The notes: generated by a model not told the origin, from the sequence alone. A DNA stretch of 64,000 bases from Methylobacterium aquaticum (GCF_016804325.1 NZ_CP043627.1:2431001-2495000), one strand, 5' to 3'. Counted from the stretch's first letter, positions 26,833 to 41,241 are shown. Program-made: numbers and translations.

Positions 26833-27786
26833 TCAGTTGGGGCGGGCCTGCTGCATCTTGGCCTCGAGCTCCTTGTCGACCGCCCGTCCGTAATTGATGA
26901 CGAACAGCATGCCGTCGACGGCGCGGCCGCGCTGGAGGTTGGAGAGCAGCACGGTGGTCTGGTAGCCCTGCGGGTCGGTGATCCGCCACTGGCTCAAGGT
27001 CTTCATCGCGTCGTCGAAGTAGAGCGCGATGCGCGAGGTGCCACCCAGCGTCGAGCGGTCGTCCAGCACGATGCGGATGCCGCCGGGCTCGGCCGCCACG
27101 TCGGTGACGGTGAGGTCGCGGGCGAGGTCGATCTTGTCGCGCAGCAGGAATTTCAGCGGCGTCTGCGAGATGAAGTAGAGGTCCTGGGTCGCCAGCTTGC
27201 GGTCGCGCACCGCCACCGAGGTGCCGTCGGCGATCACCTCCAGCGACGAGGGCTGGTCGTAGTCGAAGCGCAGGCGGCCGGGCTTGGCGAGGGTGAGCTT
27301 GCCGCCGATCTTGCGCCCGTCGGCGCCGATCTGGACGAAGTTGCCGGTCAGCGTCGTGACGTTGTTGAAATAGGCGTTGGCACGCTCGATCACCGCGGCC
27401 GGGTTGGCGGGATCGACCGCCGCCGCGGTGGTGACCGCGGCGACCTGCTGGGCCGGGCGCCCGGCCTCGGGAGCAGCCGGGACGGCAGCGGTCTCGACCG
27501 GCTCGGGCGCGACGCCCTTCCCCCCGCCGAGGGAGGTCGGCCGGCGCGGCGGCAGGGGCGCCCGGGCGGAGGAGCCGGCCGGCGCAGTTTGGGTAGGGGC
27601 TGCCTGGCTAGGGGCGGGCGCCATGTCGGGCTGCGCCTCGGGCACGGGATCCTTGCGGCCGAACAGGCCGTCGAGGAACGACGACACCTGCGCCTGGGCA
27701 GGCACCGCGCTCACGAGGGCGGCGACCGAGAGAGCGGCGCCGAGGGACACCGCGCGGAGCGGGCCGGAGCGGGGACGGCCGGTCAT
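26833..27786 (-). CDS. lolA: Outer-membrane lipoprotein carrier LolA
   Basis: This is a 317-residue protein (start MTGRPRSGPLRAV at 27786). The signal peptide ends near VPAQAQ. A Pro/Ala-rich linker (residues about 55-140) precedes the LolA domain: AVIERANAYFNNVTTLTGNF, KIGGKLTLAKPGRLRFDYDQ, SLEVIADGTSVAVRD and SQWRITDPQGYQTTVLLSNL. It shuttles lipoproteins across the periplasm. The long linker is more than E. coli LolA has but is usual for Rhizobiales. It follows ftsK, 127 bases away. Confidence 0.93.
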   Translation of the reverse strand: MTGRPRSGPLRAVSLGAALSVAALVSAVPAQAQVSSFLDGLFGRKDPVPEAQPDMAPAPSQAAPTQTAPAGSSARAPLPPRRPTSLGGGKGVAPEPVETAAVPAAPEAGRPAQQVAAVTTAAAVDPANPAAVIERANAYFNNVTTLTGNFVQIGADGRKIGGKLTLAKPGRLRFDYDQPSSLEVIADGTSVAVRDRKLATQDLYFISQTPLKFLLRDKIDLARDLTVTDVAAEPGGIRIVLDDRSTLGGTSRIALYFDDAMKTLSQWRITDPQGYQTTVLLSNLQRGRAVDGMLFVINYGRAVDKELEAKMQQARPN

Positions 27787-27913
27787 CGGCAGGGTTCTCC
27801 GTGTGGGCGAAAGCGGGGCAGGCCGGCACGCCGGCCCGGAAGGCTGGCGTGCCGCAGGGGCCGGTCCGGCCATAGAGCCGCCCCCTGTGGCGAATATGCG
27901 ACGGCGACGCGGA

Positions 27914-32670
<4,757 letters not shown>

Positions 32671-32828
32671 GATGCCGAATGACTGTGTGGGCGGCCCGCG
32701 GCCGCGTACGTCGCACCAGTTAGGCATGTCATCGTTAACGCCCGATTAGGCACGGGCACCGGTACCGGGCGGCGCGCGGGCGCGTTAAGGAGCAGAGGCA
32801 ATTCCGGCGAGAAGGGGCTGCCCGCGCG

Positions 32829-34870
32829 ATGTTTCGATCCCTCTACCGGCACGGTTTCGCCCGGGTCGCGGCCTGCGTCGGCCGCAGCCACATCGCCGAT
32901 CCGGACGCCAACGCCGCCGAGATCCGGCGCCTGGCCGAGCGGTGCGACGCGGACGGCGTCGCGGTGGCGGTGTTCCCGGAACTCTGCCTGTCGGCCTACG
33001 CCCTCGAGGACCTGCTGCTGCAGGAGACGCTGCTGGAGCGGGTCGAGGCGGCGCTCCTCGCCCTCGTCGAGGCCAGCCGCGGGCTGATGCCGGTCCTGGT
33101 GATCGGCGCGCCGTTGCGCCACCGCAACCGGATCTACAACACCGCCGCCGTCATCCATCGCGGAAGGCTGCTCGGGGTGGTGCCGAAGAGCTACCTGCCG
33201 AACTACCGCGAGTTCTACGAGAAGCGCCACTTCGCCTCCGGCGCCGGCGTCACCGGCGAGACGATCCGCCTCGGCGGGACGGACACGCCCTTCGGCACCG
33301 ACCTCTTGTTCCCGGCCGAGGACCTGCCGGGTCTCGTCCTCGGGGTCGAGATCTGCGAGGACATGTGGATCCCGGTCCCGCCCTCTTCGCTCGCCGCGCT
33401 CGCCGGCGCGACCGTGCTCGCCAACCTCTCGGGCAGCCCGATCACCATCGGGCGGGCCGAGAGCCGCACGCTCCTGTGCCGGTCGGCCTCCGCGCGCTGC
33501 CTTGCGGCCTACATCTACGCCGCGGCGGGCCCGGGCGAATCGACCACCGATCTGTCCTGGGACGGCCAGACCGCGATCTACGAGGATGGCGAGGTGCTGG
33601 CCGAGGGCGCGCGCTTCCCCGCCGAGCCGCAGGTGACGCTCGCCGACATCGACCTCGACCGCCTGCGCCAGGAGCGGGCCCAGATGGGCAGCTTCGAGGA
33701 CAATGCCAGGGAGGCCCTGACGCATGTCCCGGCCTATCGCCGGGTGCCGTTCCGGGTGGCGCCGCCCGACGCGGATCTGGGCTTCCACCGGATCGTCGAG
33801 CGCTTCCCCTTCGTGCCGGCCGATCCCGCCCGCCTCGCGCAGGATTGCTACGAGGGCTACAACATCCAGGTCGCCGGCCTCGCGCAGCGCCTGCAGGCGA
33901 TCGGCACGAAGCGCGTGGTGATCGGCATCTCGGGGGGCTCGATTCGACCCATGCGCTGATCGTGGCGGCCCGCGCCTTCGACCAGCTCGGCCTGCCCCGC
34001 TCGGACATCCTCACCTACACGATGCCGGGCTTCGCCACCTCGGACGAGACCAAGACCAACGCCCACCGGCTGATGGCCTCGCTCGGCACCCGGGCCGCCG
34101 AGCTCGACATCCGGCCCGCCGCCCGGCAGATGCTCGCCGACATGGGCCACCCGTTCGGACGCGGCGAGGAGGTCTACGACGTCACCTTCGAGAACGTGCA
34201 GGCGGGCCTGCGCACCGATTACCTGTTCCGGCTGGCCAACCAGCACGACGCGATCGTGATCGGCACCGGCGACCTGTCGGAGCTGGCGCTCGGCTGGTGC
34301 ACCTACGGCGTCGGGGACCAGATGTCCCACTACGCCGTCAATGCCGGGGTGCCCAAGACCCTGATCCAGCACCTGATCCGCTGGGTGATCGCCTCGGATC
34401 AGTTCTCCGCGGAGGTCGGCCGCACCCTGGCGGCGATCCTGGAGACGGAAATCTCGCCCGAACTGGTGCCGGCGCGGGAGGGGGAGACGATCCAGAGCAC
34501 CGAATCGAAGATCGGCCCCTACGCGCTCCAGGACTTCACCCTGTTCTACACGTTGCGCTACGGCTACCGGCCTTCGAAGATCGCCTTCCTATCGCTGATG
34601 GCCTGGGAGGACGCCGCCCGCGGGCCGTGGCCGCCCGGCTTCCCGGAGGCGAAGCGGGGGAGTTACGCCCTGCCGGAGATCCGGGCCTGGCTCGCGGTGT
34701 TCCTGCGCCGGTTCTTCGGCTTCAGCCAGTTCAAGCGCTCGGCCCTGCCGAACGGCCCGAAGGTGGCGGCGGGCGGCGCCCTCTCGCCGCGCGGCGACTG
34801 GCGTGCGCCCTCCGACGGCAATGCCCGGATCTGGCTCGACGAACTGGAGCGCAACGTCCCGAAGGGATGA
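32829..34870 (+). CDS. nadE: Glutamine-hydrolysing NAD+ synthetase (frameshifted in this assembly)
   Basis: This is a 680-residue protein once one G is added to the run 33932-33937, turning GISGGS into [19 protein letters not shown]. The N-terminal nitrilase-type glutaminase has the triad segments [15 protein letters not shown] (Glu), [15 protein letters not shown] (Lys) and [14 protein letters not shown] (Cys). The C-terminal synthetase domain has the P-loop [27 protein letters not shown] and [10 protein letters not shown]. It makes NAD+ from deamido-NAD+ with glutamine. The enzyme is normally essential, which supports a sequence error rather than a real frameshift. Confidence 0.95.
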
Positions 34871-34950
34871 GGCCAGAAACCCCATAGGGGTATGAGCGTT
34901 GGTCGGGCCCGGGGCCGCGAAGAGCCCCCTGACCGGGAGCCCGACCCTTC

Positions 34951-35592
34951 ATGGCCGCCACGCCCTCCGACACCGACGCCCTGCCGAACGGCCCGCTCGA
35001 CGGCCGCGCGGTGCATGTCTGCGTCGACATGCAGAACCTCTTTGCCCGGGAGACCGCCTGGCACACGCCGTGGATGGGCCGGGTGCTGCCGCGGGTGCTG
35101 CAGCTTGCCAGCGCCGTGCCGGAGCACACGTTGTTCACCCGCTTCGTCCCGGCCCGCCATCCGGGCGAGGGGCGGGGCTGCTGGAAGCGCTACTGGGAGC
35201 GCTGGGCCGAGATGACGGTGGACCGCCTCGGCGCGGAGATGGTCGAACTGGTGCCGGAACTCGCGGCCCTGACGCCGCCGGCCGAGACGGTCGACAAGAC
35301 CGTCTACTCGCCCTGGATGGAGCCCGACCTGGAGCGCGCGCTCCAGGCGCGCCGGGCCGAGACCCTCGTGATCACCGGCGGAGAGACCGATGTCTGCGTG
35401 CTCGCCACGGTGCTCGGCGCGGTCGATCGCGGCTATCGCATCGTGCTTGCCCTTGATGCGGTCTGCTCCTCGTCGGACGAGACCCACGACGCGATGATGA
35501 CGCTCTACCGGCAACGCTTCGGCCAGCAACTCGAAGTGGCGACGATCGATCAGATCCTGCACAACTGGAACCGTTCGCAGTTGCCGGCATGA
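34951..35592 (+). CDS. Isochorismatase-family cysteine hydrolase
   Basis: This 213-residue protein has the catalytic triad of the family: Asp in VHVCVDMQNLFA, Lys in AETVDKTVYSPW and Cys in ITGGETDVCVLATVLGAVDRG. Family members include nicotinamidases, ureidoacrylate and carbamoyl hydrolases. Standing 80 bases behind nadE, a nicotinamide or related amidase role in NAD salvage is possible, but the metal-binding pattern of true nicotinamidases (D-x-H-x-x-H) is not clear here. The substrate is therefore left open. Confidence 0.83.
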   Translation: MAATPSDTDALPNGPLDGRAVHVCVDMQNLFARETAWHTPWMGRVLPRVLQLASAVPEHTLFTRFVPARHPGEGRGCWKRYWERWAEMTVDRLGAEMVELVPELAALTPPAETVDKTVYSPWMEPDLERALQARRAETLVITGGETDVCVLATVLGAVDRGYRIVLALDAVCSSSDETHDAMMTLYRQRFGQQLEVATIDQILHNWNRSQLPA

Positions 35593-35821
35593 CGATGCAG
35601 CGCGGCCTCCGGGTGTCCCGGGTGTGTCGGCATTCATTCGCATGTCTTTCCGCGGTTCCCTGCGCGCACGATCTCGTGATGGAGAGCGTTTCCGACGATC
35701 GGGACCTAACGTCATGGCCGAGATTGCGGTGGCGCGCCGCGCCGGGGGCTGACATAGTCTCGACCCAATCAGCCGTTAGCGAATGGACGCCATGGCAGCA
35801 CCTGCGGGCGGAGGCGATCCG

Positions 35822-36049
35822 ATGCGAAGCTACAACCTGTTCTGCCTGAAGGGCCTCGACGGCCTGGTCTGCGCGGTGCCGGAGGATTACGCCGTGCCGG
35901 CCTTCGTCACCGAGGCGCGCTGGGCCTTCGGCGGCAAGCTCGACGGCAGCGTGCCCGAGCCCACCGGCTTCGACGGCGCGGCCGCCGCGACCGCGGTGCG
36001 CTTCAACGGCTTCTACCTCTTCCAGAGCATGTCCCCGGCCCAGGGCTGA
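35822..36049 (+). CDS. Small hypothetical protein
   Basis: This is a 75-residue protein (MRSYNLFCLKGLDGLVCAVP). The ATG at 35822 is chosen because GGAGG lies just upstream; an ATG at 35783 would add 13 low-complexity residues. It is composed of short strands and turns with aromatic residues (WAFGGKL, VRFNGFYLFQS) and no signal peptide or membrane helix. I do not recognise the family. Similar small proteins of about 75-80 residues occur in methylobacteria. The 229-bp region before it (35593-35821) holds no other gene I can support. Confidence 0.55.
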   Translation: MRSYNLFCLKGLDGLVCAVPEDYAVPAFVTEARWAFGGKLDGSVPEPTGFDGAAAATAVRFNGFYLFQSMSPAQG

Positions 36050-36187
36050 CGCGAGAGGGCTCTGCGAAAGCCGGCCTGCGCCGGGGAGACCCGCACGGGT
36101 CCGCGATCGTGGCGAGCATTCCTTAAACGTCCCTGGGGCACTCTTGCGGGCATCCGAAACCCGCGAGGCCGAACGGGGCTTGCCGCC

Positions 36188-36583
36188 ATGTCCGACATGT
36201 CCGAGCTGCGCAGGGAAACCCGCCTGCGGACGTTCCTGAAGGGACGCATCATCTTCAACAACGGCAATTCGAGCATGGATTGCCTGGTCCGGGACCTCTC
36301 CGCCTCGGGCGCGCGGCTGATGCTGAGCCAGACCGCGACGCTGCCGGCCGGCTTCGATCTCGTCATCCCGGCCAAGGACCGCACCCACAAGGCGACTTTG
36401 CGCTGGCGCAAGGACGACAGCATCGGCGTGACCTTTGCGGAGGAAGGAGCCCGCCCGGCCCCGAGCATGGCCGATGCCACCCCGGCGGCCCTGCTCGCCC
36501 GCATCCAGGAACTGGAGGCCGAGAACGCCACCCTGCGCCGCCTGCTGAAGGAGGCGGAGGTGATGGCACTGGAGCGCAATTGA
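36188..36583 (+). CDS. PilZ-domain c-di-GMP-binding protein with C-terminal coiled coil
   Basis: This is a 131-residue protein. The PilZ domain has the arginine motif SELRRETRLRTFLKGRIIF and the DxSxxG motif VRDLSASGARLML, both needed for c-di-GMP binding. A C-terminal helix (LLARIQELEAENATLRRLLKEAEV) has leucine heptads and should dimerise. It would be a soluble c-di-GMP receptor of unknown target. A hairpin-like sequence near 36629-36660 may end its transcript, but it lacks a convincing T-run. Confidence 0.88.
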   Translation: MSDMSELRRETRLRTFLKGRIIFNNGNSSMDCLVRDLSASGARLMLSQTATLPAGFDLVIPAKDRTHKATLRWRKDDSIGVTFAEEGARPAPSMADATPAALLARIQELEAENATLRRLLKEAEVMALERN

Positions 36584-36729
36584 CGCCCCAGCGTCATACC
36601 GGAACGGACGCTTATTCCGTAACGGACGAAGGGCCGCCCCGTCGCCAGGGCAGCCCTTCCATTGCCGAACCGCGGTCCGACTGATCGATCTGCCAGGATC
36701 TCACCGATCCTGGACTGGTCGTCGTACGC

Positions 36730-36801
36730 TCAGGCCGTGAAGCCGGAGGCGACGATCCAGGTCCGGCTCGCAGACGACCGCGGCTGATGACAATGAGACA
36801 C
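36730..36801 (-). CDS. 23-codon small ORF with extended Shine-Dalgarno (rreB-like)
   Basis: The GTG at 36801 opens a 23-residue peptide, VSHCHQPRSSASRTWIVASG plus FTA, ending TGA at 36730. It is directly preceded by an extended ribosome-binding sequence complementary to the 3' end of 16S rRNA (see the site at 36801-36818). A GTG start, a tiny product and a very long Shine-Dalgarno are the hallmarks of rreB/rreR-type genes of alphaproteobacteria, whose mRNA sits tightly on 30S subunits and is weakly translated. The peptide itself is not necessarily homologous to those described. A hairpin at 36693-36713 lies downstream. Confidence 0.7.
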   Translation of the reverse strand: MSHCHQPRSSASRTWIVASGFTA

Positions 36802-36818
36802 TGGATCACCTCCTTCCT
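36801..36818 (-). promoter_or_regulatory. 18-nt extended Shine-Dalgarno
   Basis: The mRNA reads AGGAAGGAGGTGATCCAG, with the last G being the first base of the GTG start. It pairs with the 16S 3' end (standard alphaproteobacterial ...CTGGATCACCTCCTTTCT) over 15 continuous Watson-Crick pairs, then one G-U pair and two more pairs. Ordinary genes in this window have four to six such bases. Confidence 0.85.
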
Positions 36819-36836
36819 GTTGTTTCCGATGAACCG

Positions 36837-36864
36837 AACATAACCATCCCCGCGGATTGTGCAA
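36837..36864 (-). promoter_or_regulatory. Candidate sigma-70-type promoter of the rreB-like gene
   Basis: On the minus strand, TTGCAC (36859-36864) and TATGTT (36837-36842) are 16 bases apart. They would start transcription about 12 bases before the extended Shine-Dalgarno, giving a short leader. Confidence 0.5.
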
Positions 36865-36937
36865 TGCGTTCGGGGCGCGGCGAAGGGTCCGCACCTCCCC
36901 ACCTTGACCTCGGCCTTCGCTCGCTCATCTCCCCGGT

Positions 36938-37999
36938 ATGAAGAATCGTGGCTTCCTCAAGCTCGCCAGCGCCATGACCGTGATGACGCTCGGCGGCGTC
37001 GGCTACGCGGCGCACAAGCGCAGCCGCAATCCGTATTACCGGGGCCCGGTCAGCGACCATTTCGACGGCGTGCGGTTCTTCTCGCCGGGGCAGCCGCAGG
37101 ACAAGGGTCTCGGCGAGGTCGCGCGCTGGCAGCTCGGCGGCGGTCGCGAGGCCTGGCCGGCGAGCGTGCCGAGCCCGTTCCCGCAGGACACGCCGCCTGA
37201 GCGGGTCGAGGGCCTGCGGGTCGTCCATATCGGGCATGCCAGCCTGCTGATCCAGGTCGCGGGCCGCAACATCCTGATCGATCCGGTCTATGCCAAGCGC
37301 GCGAGCCCGGTCGGCTTCACCGGGCCGAAGCGGGTCAACCCGCCGGGCGTCGCGTTCGGGGCGTTGCCCCCGATCGATGCGGTGCTGATCACCCACAACC
37401 ACTACGACCATCTCGACGGGCCGATCCTCGCCCGGCTCTGGGCCGAGCACGCGCCGACCTTCGTGGCGCCCCTCGGCAACGACGCGATCCTGCGCACCTA
37501 CGACGCCACCCTCCCGGTCGAGACCCGGGACTGGGGCGGCTCGGTCGATCTCGGCGGGGGGATCACCGTGCATCTGGTGCCGGCGATGCACTGGTCGGCC
37601 CGGGGCGTGAACGACCGGCGCATGGCGCTCTGGTGCGCCTTCGTGCTCACCACGCCGCAGGGGGTGCTCTACCATGTCGGCGATACCGGCTACGGCGACG
37701 GGGCGATCTTCCGGGACGTGCGCGCGCGCTTCGGCGCGCCGCGGCTGGCCACCCTGCCGATCGGCGCCTACGAGCCGCGCTGGTTCATGCAGCCGCAGCA
37801 CATGAACCCCGAGGAGGCGGTGCGGGTGTTCCGCGATGTCGGGGCCGAGCAGGCGCTCGGCCACCACTGGGGCACGTTCCGGCTCACCAACGAGGGGCCG
37901 GGCGAGCCGGCGGAGGCTTTGGGGCGGGCGCTGGCCGCGGCCGAGGTGCCGGCGGAGCGGTTCCTGGCGCTCAGGCCGGGGCAGGTGTGGGGCGGGTGA
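36938..37999 (+). CDS. MBL-fold metallo-hydrolase, UlaG/NAPE-PLD-like
   Basis: This is a 353-residue protein. A short hydrophobic N-terminus (LASAMTVMTLGGVGYAA) may be a membrane anchor or signal. The beta-lactamase-fold metal motif is ITHNHYDHLDGP, with further ligands in VPAMHWSARG, YHVGDTGYGDG and LGHHWGTFRLTNEG. The RVVHIGHASLLIQVAGRNIL strand is typical of the N-acyl-phosphatidylethanolamine phospholipase D-like branch. It is probably a periplasmic-face or cytosolic phosphodiesterase/lactonase, and the substrate cannot be assigned. Confidence 0.85.
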   Translation: MKNRGFLKLASAMTVMTLGGVGYAAHKRSRNPYYRGPVSDHFDGVRFFSPGQPQDKGLGEVARWQLGGGREAWPASVPSPFPQDTPPERVEGLRVVHIGHASLLIQVAGRNILIDPVYAKRASPVGFTGPKRVNPPGVAFGALPPIDAVLITHNHYDHLDGPILARLWAEHAPTFVAPLGNDAILRTYDATLPVETRDWGGSVDLGGGITVHLVPAMHWSARGVNDRRMALWCAFVLTTPQGVLYHVGDTGYGDGAIFRDVRARFGAPRLATLPIGAYEPRWFMQPQHMNPEEAVRVFRDVGAEQALGHHWGTFRLTNEGPGEPAEALGRALAAAEVPAERFLALRPGQVWGG

Positions 38000-38048
38000 G
38001 ACAGCCTTCTTCTGTTGGGGTGTCCCAGGCGGACCTGACACCCTCCTC

Positions 38049-38088
38049 GTCATCCCGGGTTCTCGGCTTCGCCGAGCCCCGGGATGAC
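38049..38088. repeat. Palindromic repeat, family 1, 40-bp solo half
   Basis: This runs from GTCATCCCGGG to CCCGGGATGAC, with a symmetric centre CTCGGCTTCGCCGAG. It matches the right outer part of the 308-447 element (there CTCGCCTTCGGCGAG), but lacks the 25-bp CCATAACCGC core. It lies between the convergent MBL-fold gene and hslU. Confidence 0.8.
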
Positions 38089-38131
38089 CCTGTGCGTTGG
38101 AGGTGTCGTGTGCACTCTCCCGGGCCGACGA

Positions 38132-39445
38132 TTACAGGATGAACCGGCTCAGATCCGCGTTCTGCGCCAGGCTCTCGACCCGGTCGCGGACGTAACCCGC
38201 ATCGATCGTCACCGTCTCGCCGGAGCGGTCGGGGGCGGTGAACGACACGTCGTCGAGGACCCGCTCCAGCACCGTCTGGAGCCGGCGCGCGCCGATATTC
38301 TCGACCGAGGAATTCACGTCGACGGCGACCTTGGCGAGCGCATCGATGGCGTCGTCGGTGAAGTCGATCGTCACCCCTTCCGTCGCCATCAGCGCCACCG
38401 CCTGCTTGGTCAGGCTCGCCTCGGTTTCGGTGAGGATGCGGCGGAAGTCGTCGACGGAGAGCGGGCTCAGCTCGACGCGGATCGGCAGGCGCCCCTGCAA
38501 TTCCGGCAGGAGGTCGGAAGGCTTCGAGACGTGGAAGGCGCCGCTGGCGATGAACAGGATGTGGTCGGTCTTCACCGGCCCGTGCTTGGTCGCCACCGTG
38601 GTGCCCTCGATGAGCGGCAGCAGGTCGCGCTGCACGCCCTCGCGCGACACGTCGGCGCCGGAGCGGCCTTCGCGGGCGCAGATCTTGTCGATCTCGTCGA
38701 GGAAGACGATGCCGTTGTCCTGCACGTCGCGAAGCGCCTCCTGCACGACGCTGTCCTGGTCGAGGAGCTTGTCGGATTCCTCGCTGATCAGCGGCGCGTA
38801 GGCGTCGCGCACGGTCATCCGCCGCGGCTTGCCCTTCTGGTTGCCGAGCGCCTTGCCGAGCATGTCGCCGAGGTTGATCGCCCCCATCGCCGCACCCGGC
38901 ATGCCCGGGATCTCGAACATCGGCATGCCCTGCGGCGCACCGGCCGCCAGTTCCAGCTCGACCTCCTTGTCGTCGAGCTCGCCGGCGCGCAGGCGCTTGC
39001 GGAAGGCGTCGCGGGTCGCCTGGCTGGCGGTCGGGCCGACCAACGCGTCGAGCACCCGGTTCTCGGCCGCGGCCTCCGCCTTGGCCTGGACGCCGCGGCG
39101 CTTCTCGTCGCGCTTCAGGCCGATGCCGATCTCGACGAGGTCGCGCACGATCTGCTCGACGTCGCGGCCGACATAGCCGACTTCCGTGAACTTCGTCGCC
39201 TCGACCTTCAGGAACGGCGCCCCGGCGAGCCGCGCCAGGCGGCGCGAGATCTCGGTCTTGCCGCAGCCGGTCGGGCCGATCATCAGGATGTTCTTGGGCG
39301 CCACCTCCTCGCGGAGCGGGCCCTGGAGCTGCTGGCGCCGCCAGCGGTTGCGCAGCGCGATCGCGACCGCGCGCTTCGCATCGCCCTGGCCGACGATGTA
39401 GCGGTCGAGCTCGGAGACGATTTCGCGGGGGGAGAAGGTGGTCAT
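38132..39445 (-). CDS. hslU: ATP-dependent protease ATPase subunit HslU
   Basis: This is a 437-residue AAA+ unfoldase. It starts [20 protein letters not shown] and has Walker [21 protein letters not shown], the pore motif [15 protein letters not shown], Walker [16 protein letters not shown], sensor VEALRVNRI-like [15 protein letters not shown], and the canonical C-terminal LSRFIL that docks into HslV. It unfolds substrates for HslV in the cytosol. The order on the minus strand is hslV then hslU, 63 bases apart, so they form an operon with hslV first. Confidence 0.97.
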   Translation of the reverse strand: MTTFSPREIVSELDRYIVGQGDAKRAVAIALRNRWRRQQLQGPLREEVAPKNILMIGPTGCGKTEISRRLARLAGAPFLKVEATKFTEVGYVGRDVEQIVRDLVEIGIGLKRDEKRRGVQAKAEAAAENRVLDALVGPTASQATRDAFRKRLRAGELDDKEVELELAAGAPQGMPMFEIPGMPGAAMGAINLGDMLGKALGNQKGKPRRMTVRDAYAPLISEESDKLLDQDSVVQEALRDVQDNGIVFLDEIDKICAREGRSGADVSREGVQRDLLPLIEGTTVATKHGPVKTDHILFIASGAFHVSKPSDLLPELQGRLPIRVELSPLSVDDFRRILTETEASLTKQAVALMATEGVTIDFTDDAIDALAKVAVDVNSSVENIGARRLQTVLERVLDDVSFTAPDRSGETVTIDAGYVRDRVESLAQNADLSRFIL

Positions 39446-39508
39446 GGGGTACTTCGCGGGGTTCTTCGCGGGGGCTCGCAGCCGGGTGAGAGACGAGGCG
39501 GGCCGCGC

Positions 39509-40039
39509 TCAGGCGGCGTCCAGGCTCTCGATCACCAGGCTGCCGTTGGTGTAGACGCAGATCTCGGCGGCGATCCGCATGGCGCGGCGCACGATCGCCT
39601 CGGCGTCGAGGTCCTGCTCCTCCAGCGCCCGGGCGGCGGCGAGCGCGTAGTTGCCGCCCGAGCCGATCGCCATCACGCCGCCCTCGGGCTCCAGCACGTC
39701 GCCGGCGCCCGACAGGAGCAGGCTCACGTCCTTGTCGGCGACCAGCATCATCGCCTCGAGGCGGCGCAGGTAGCGGTCGGTGCGCCAGTCCTTGGTGAGT
39801 TCCACGCAGGCCCGGGTGAGCTGGCCCGGATACTGTTCGAGCTTGGCTTCCAGCCGCTCGAACAGCGTGAAGGCGTCGGCGGTGGCGCCGGCGAAGCCCC
39901 CGATCACCGTGCCCTTGGCGAGGCGGCGCACCTTGCGGGCATTGCCCTTGACGATGGTCTGGCCGAGGCTGACCTGCCCGTCGCCCCCGATCACCACCCG
40001 GCCGCCCTTGCGCACCATCAGGATCGTCGTCGCATGCAT
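39509..40039 (-). CDS. hslV: ATP-dependent protease peptidase subunit HslV
   Basis: This is a 176-residue N-terminal-threonine peptidase. [20 protein letters not shown] is the start, with the catalytic threonine just after the short propeptide. [40 protein letters not shown] and [20 protein letters not shown] are diagnostic. The ATG at 40039 is preferred; a TTG at 40072 would add 11 residues ([10 protein letters not shown]). It forms the double hexameric core of the HslUV protease. Confidence 0.95.
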   Translation of the reverse strand: MHATTILMVRKGGRVVIGGDGQVSLGQTIVKGNARKVRRLAKGTVIGGFAGATADAFTLFERLEAKLEQYPGQLTRACVELTKDWRTDRYLRRLEAMMLVADKDVSLLLSGAGDVLEPEGGVMAIGSGGNYALAAARALEEQDLDAEAIVRRAMRIAAEICVYTNGSLVIESLDAA

Positions 40040-40198
40040 GCGGGGGGCGCCCCCCGCGTCGTCGTTGGCCAAGGATGTCTCTCCGGGGCAGGCTGTCTTC
40101 GTCGTGCTGCGGCGTAGGTGGGGGCTCGCGGGGCGTTCGTCCAGCGGGGGTAGGGAGCGGAGCGGAGATCCCGGTATCGGGCGCCTGCCTGACGCGAG

Positions 40199-40486
40199 GT
40201 GATGTGTTACGATGGCACGAAACGACACTCGATCGCTCCCGCCGGACATCCGGTGCCTCACGGCGACCCGAAGCACCGCGCGAAACGTTTGAACGAGGGA
40301 GCCAGGCTGCTCGCTTCCCTGTTCAACTCGCTAGCCGTCGCCGTCTTCGGCGCGACCGTCGTGATTCCGATCGCGCAGGGCCGATACGATGTCTTCGCCC
40401 ATGGCGGAGGACTTCTCCCAGTCGCGGGCGTATGCTTCCACCTCGCCGGTCAGGCTGCGCGTCGATTTCTCAGGGCAGAGGACTGA
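40199..40486 (+). CDS. Small hypothetical membrane protein
   Basis: This protein has up to 95 residues. The first 30 ([20 protein letters not shown]) look weakly coding, so a start at the TTG of [12 protein letters not shown] (about 40289) is possible. Two hydrophobic segments follow ([36 protein letters not shown]), separated by a short loop with [10 protein letters not shown]. It ends six bases before the next tiny gene. The family is not recognised. Lower GC and the neighbouring broken kinase suggest an accessory pocket. Confidence 0.5.
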   Translation: MMCYDGTKRHSIAPAGHPVPHGDPKHRAKRLNEGARLLASLFNSLAVAVFGATVVIPIAQGRYDVFAHGGGLLPVAGVCFHLAGQAARRFLRAED

Positions 40487-40492
40487 CAAACG

Positions 40493-40633
40493 ATGACCAC
40501 CCCTTACGCATCGCAGATCCTCGGCGTGAGCGCCGCGCTGATCGCCGGCGGTCTGCTCGCTCTCAAGGTCGCGTCGGATCGCGACGACCGCAAGACGCGG
40601 GAGATCGAGCAGCGGCAGGCCGCCGGCGAATAA
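40493..40633 (+). CDS. 46-residue single-span peptide
   Basis: ATG 40493 opens MTTPYASQILGVSAALIAGG, then LLALKVASDRDDRKTREIEQ and QAAGE. It has one hydrophobic helix (residues 8-26) followed by a charged cytosolic tail. It begins six bases after the preceding membrane gene and may be co-transcribed with it. No known family is recognised. The charge pattern (DRDDRKTREIEQRQ) looks like a real amphipathic tail. Confidence 0.45.
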   Translation: MTTPYASQILGVSAALIAGGLLALKVASDRDDRKTREIEQRQAAGE

Positions 40634-40650
40634 GGTCGGCGCGAGAACCG

Positions 40651-41181
40651 ATGTCGAGGAGCCTCGCGATGCTGATCGTGTTCGCCGGCCTGCCCGGGGC
40701 CGGGAAGACGACGATCTCCCGGGCTGTCGCGTAAGCCCTCGCGGCGCCCCATCTGCGCATCGACATCATCGAGCAGGCGATCCGGGATGCAGGCGTGCCG
40801 GCGGGCATCGTGGGCGCATCGGGCTACGCGGTGGCGCAGGCGCTCGCGGGCGCGAACCTCGGCGACGGGCGGGTCGTGGTGGCCGATTGCGTCAACCCGG
40901 TCGCCGCCAGCCGCGAGGGATGGCGCGCGGTGGCCGCCCGCGCCGGGGTACGGCTGGTCGAGGTCGAGGTCGTGTGCTCGGACGAGCGAGAGCATCGCCG
41001 CCGCGTCGAGGGTCGAGTCTCCGACATTCCCGGCCTCGTCCCGCCCTCGTGGGAAGCGATCCAGCGCCTCGACTACGAGCCGTGGGACCGGCCGCGTCTG
41101 GTCATCGACAGCGCGGCCTTGTCACCCTCACAGGCCGTCGCCGCTGTGCTGGGGATCATGGCGCAAGACGGGTTGGCATGA
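40651..41181 (+). pseudogene. P-loop kinase gene interrupted by an in-frame TAA
   Basis: The frame starts MSRSLAMLIVFAGLPGAGKT with Walker A GLPGAGKTTISRAVA, then meets TAA at 40732-40734. It continues in the same frame as ALAAPHLRIDIIEQAIRDAG, VADCVNPVAASREGWRAVAA, EVEVVCSDEREHRRRVEGRV and DYEPWDRPRLVIDSA to 41181. The full product would be about 176 residues and resembles the AAA-type predicted kinases (COG0645-like, related to chloramphenicol phosphotransferase and zeta toxins). The break is a nonsense substitution and not an indel, unlike the other broken genes here. Confidence 0.7.
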
Positions 41182-41241
41182 GACCGGACCAGCCCCCGTG
41201 GCAGATGCGTCTAAGCGCCGGGGGGGGGCGCGAGATTTCGA

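Noticed and set aside
32829..34870. nadE as a pseudogene or split two-gene enzyme
   Set aside because: The break lies inside the synthetase P-loop at a G run and is repaired by one base, and the same kind of break recurs in nine other genes. Error is more likely.
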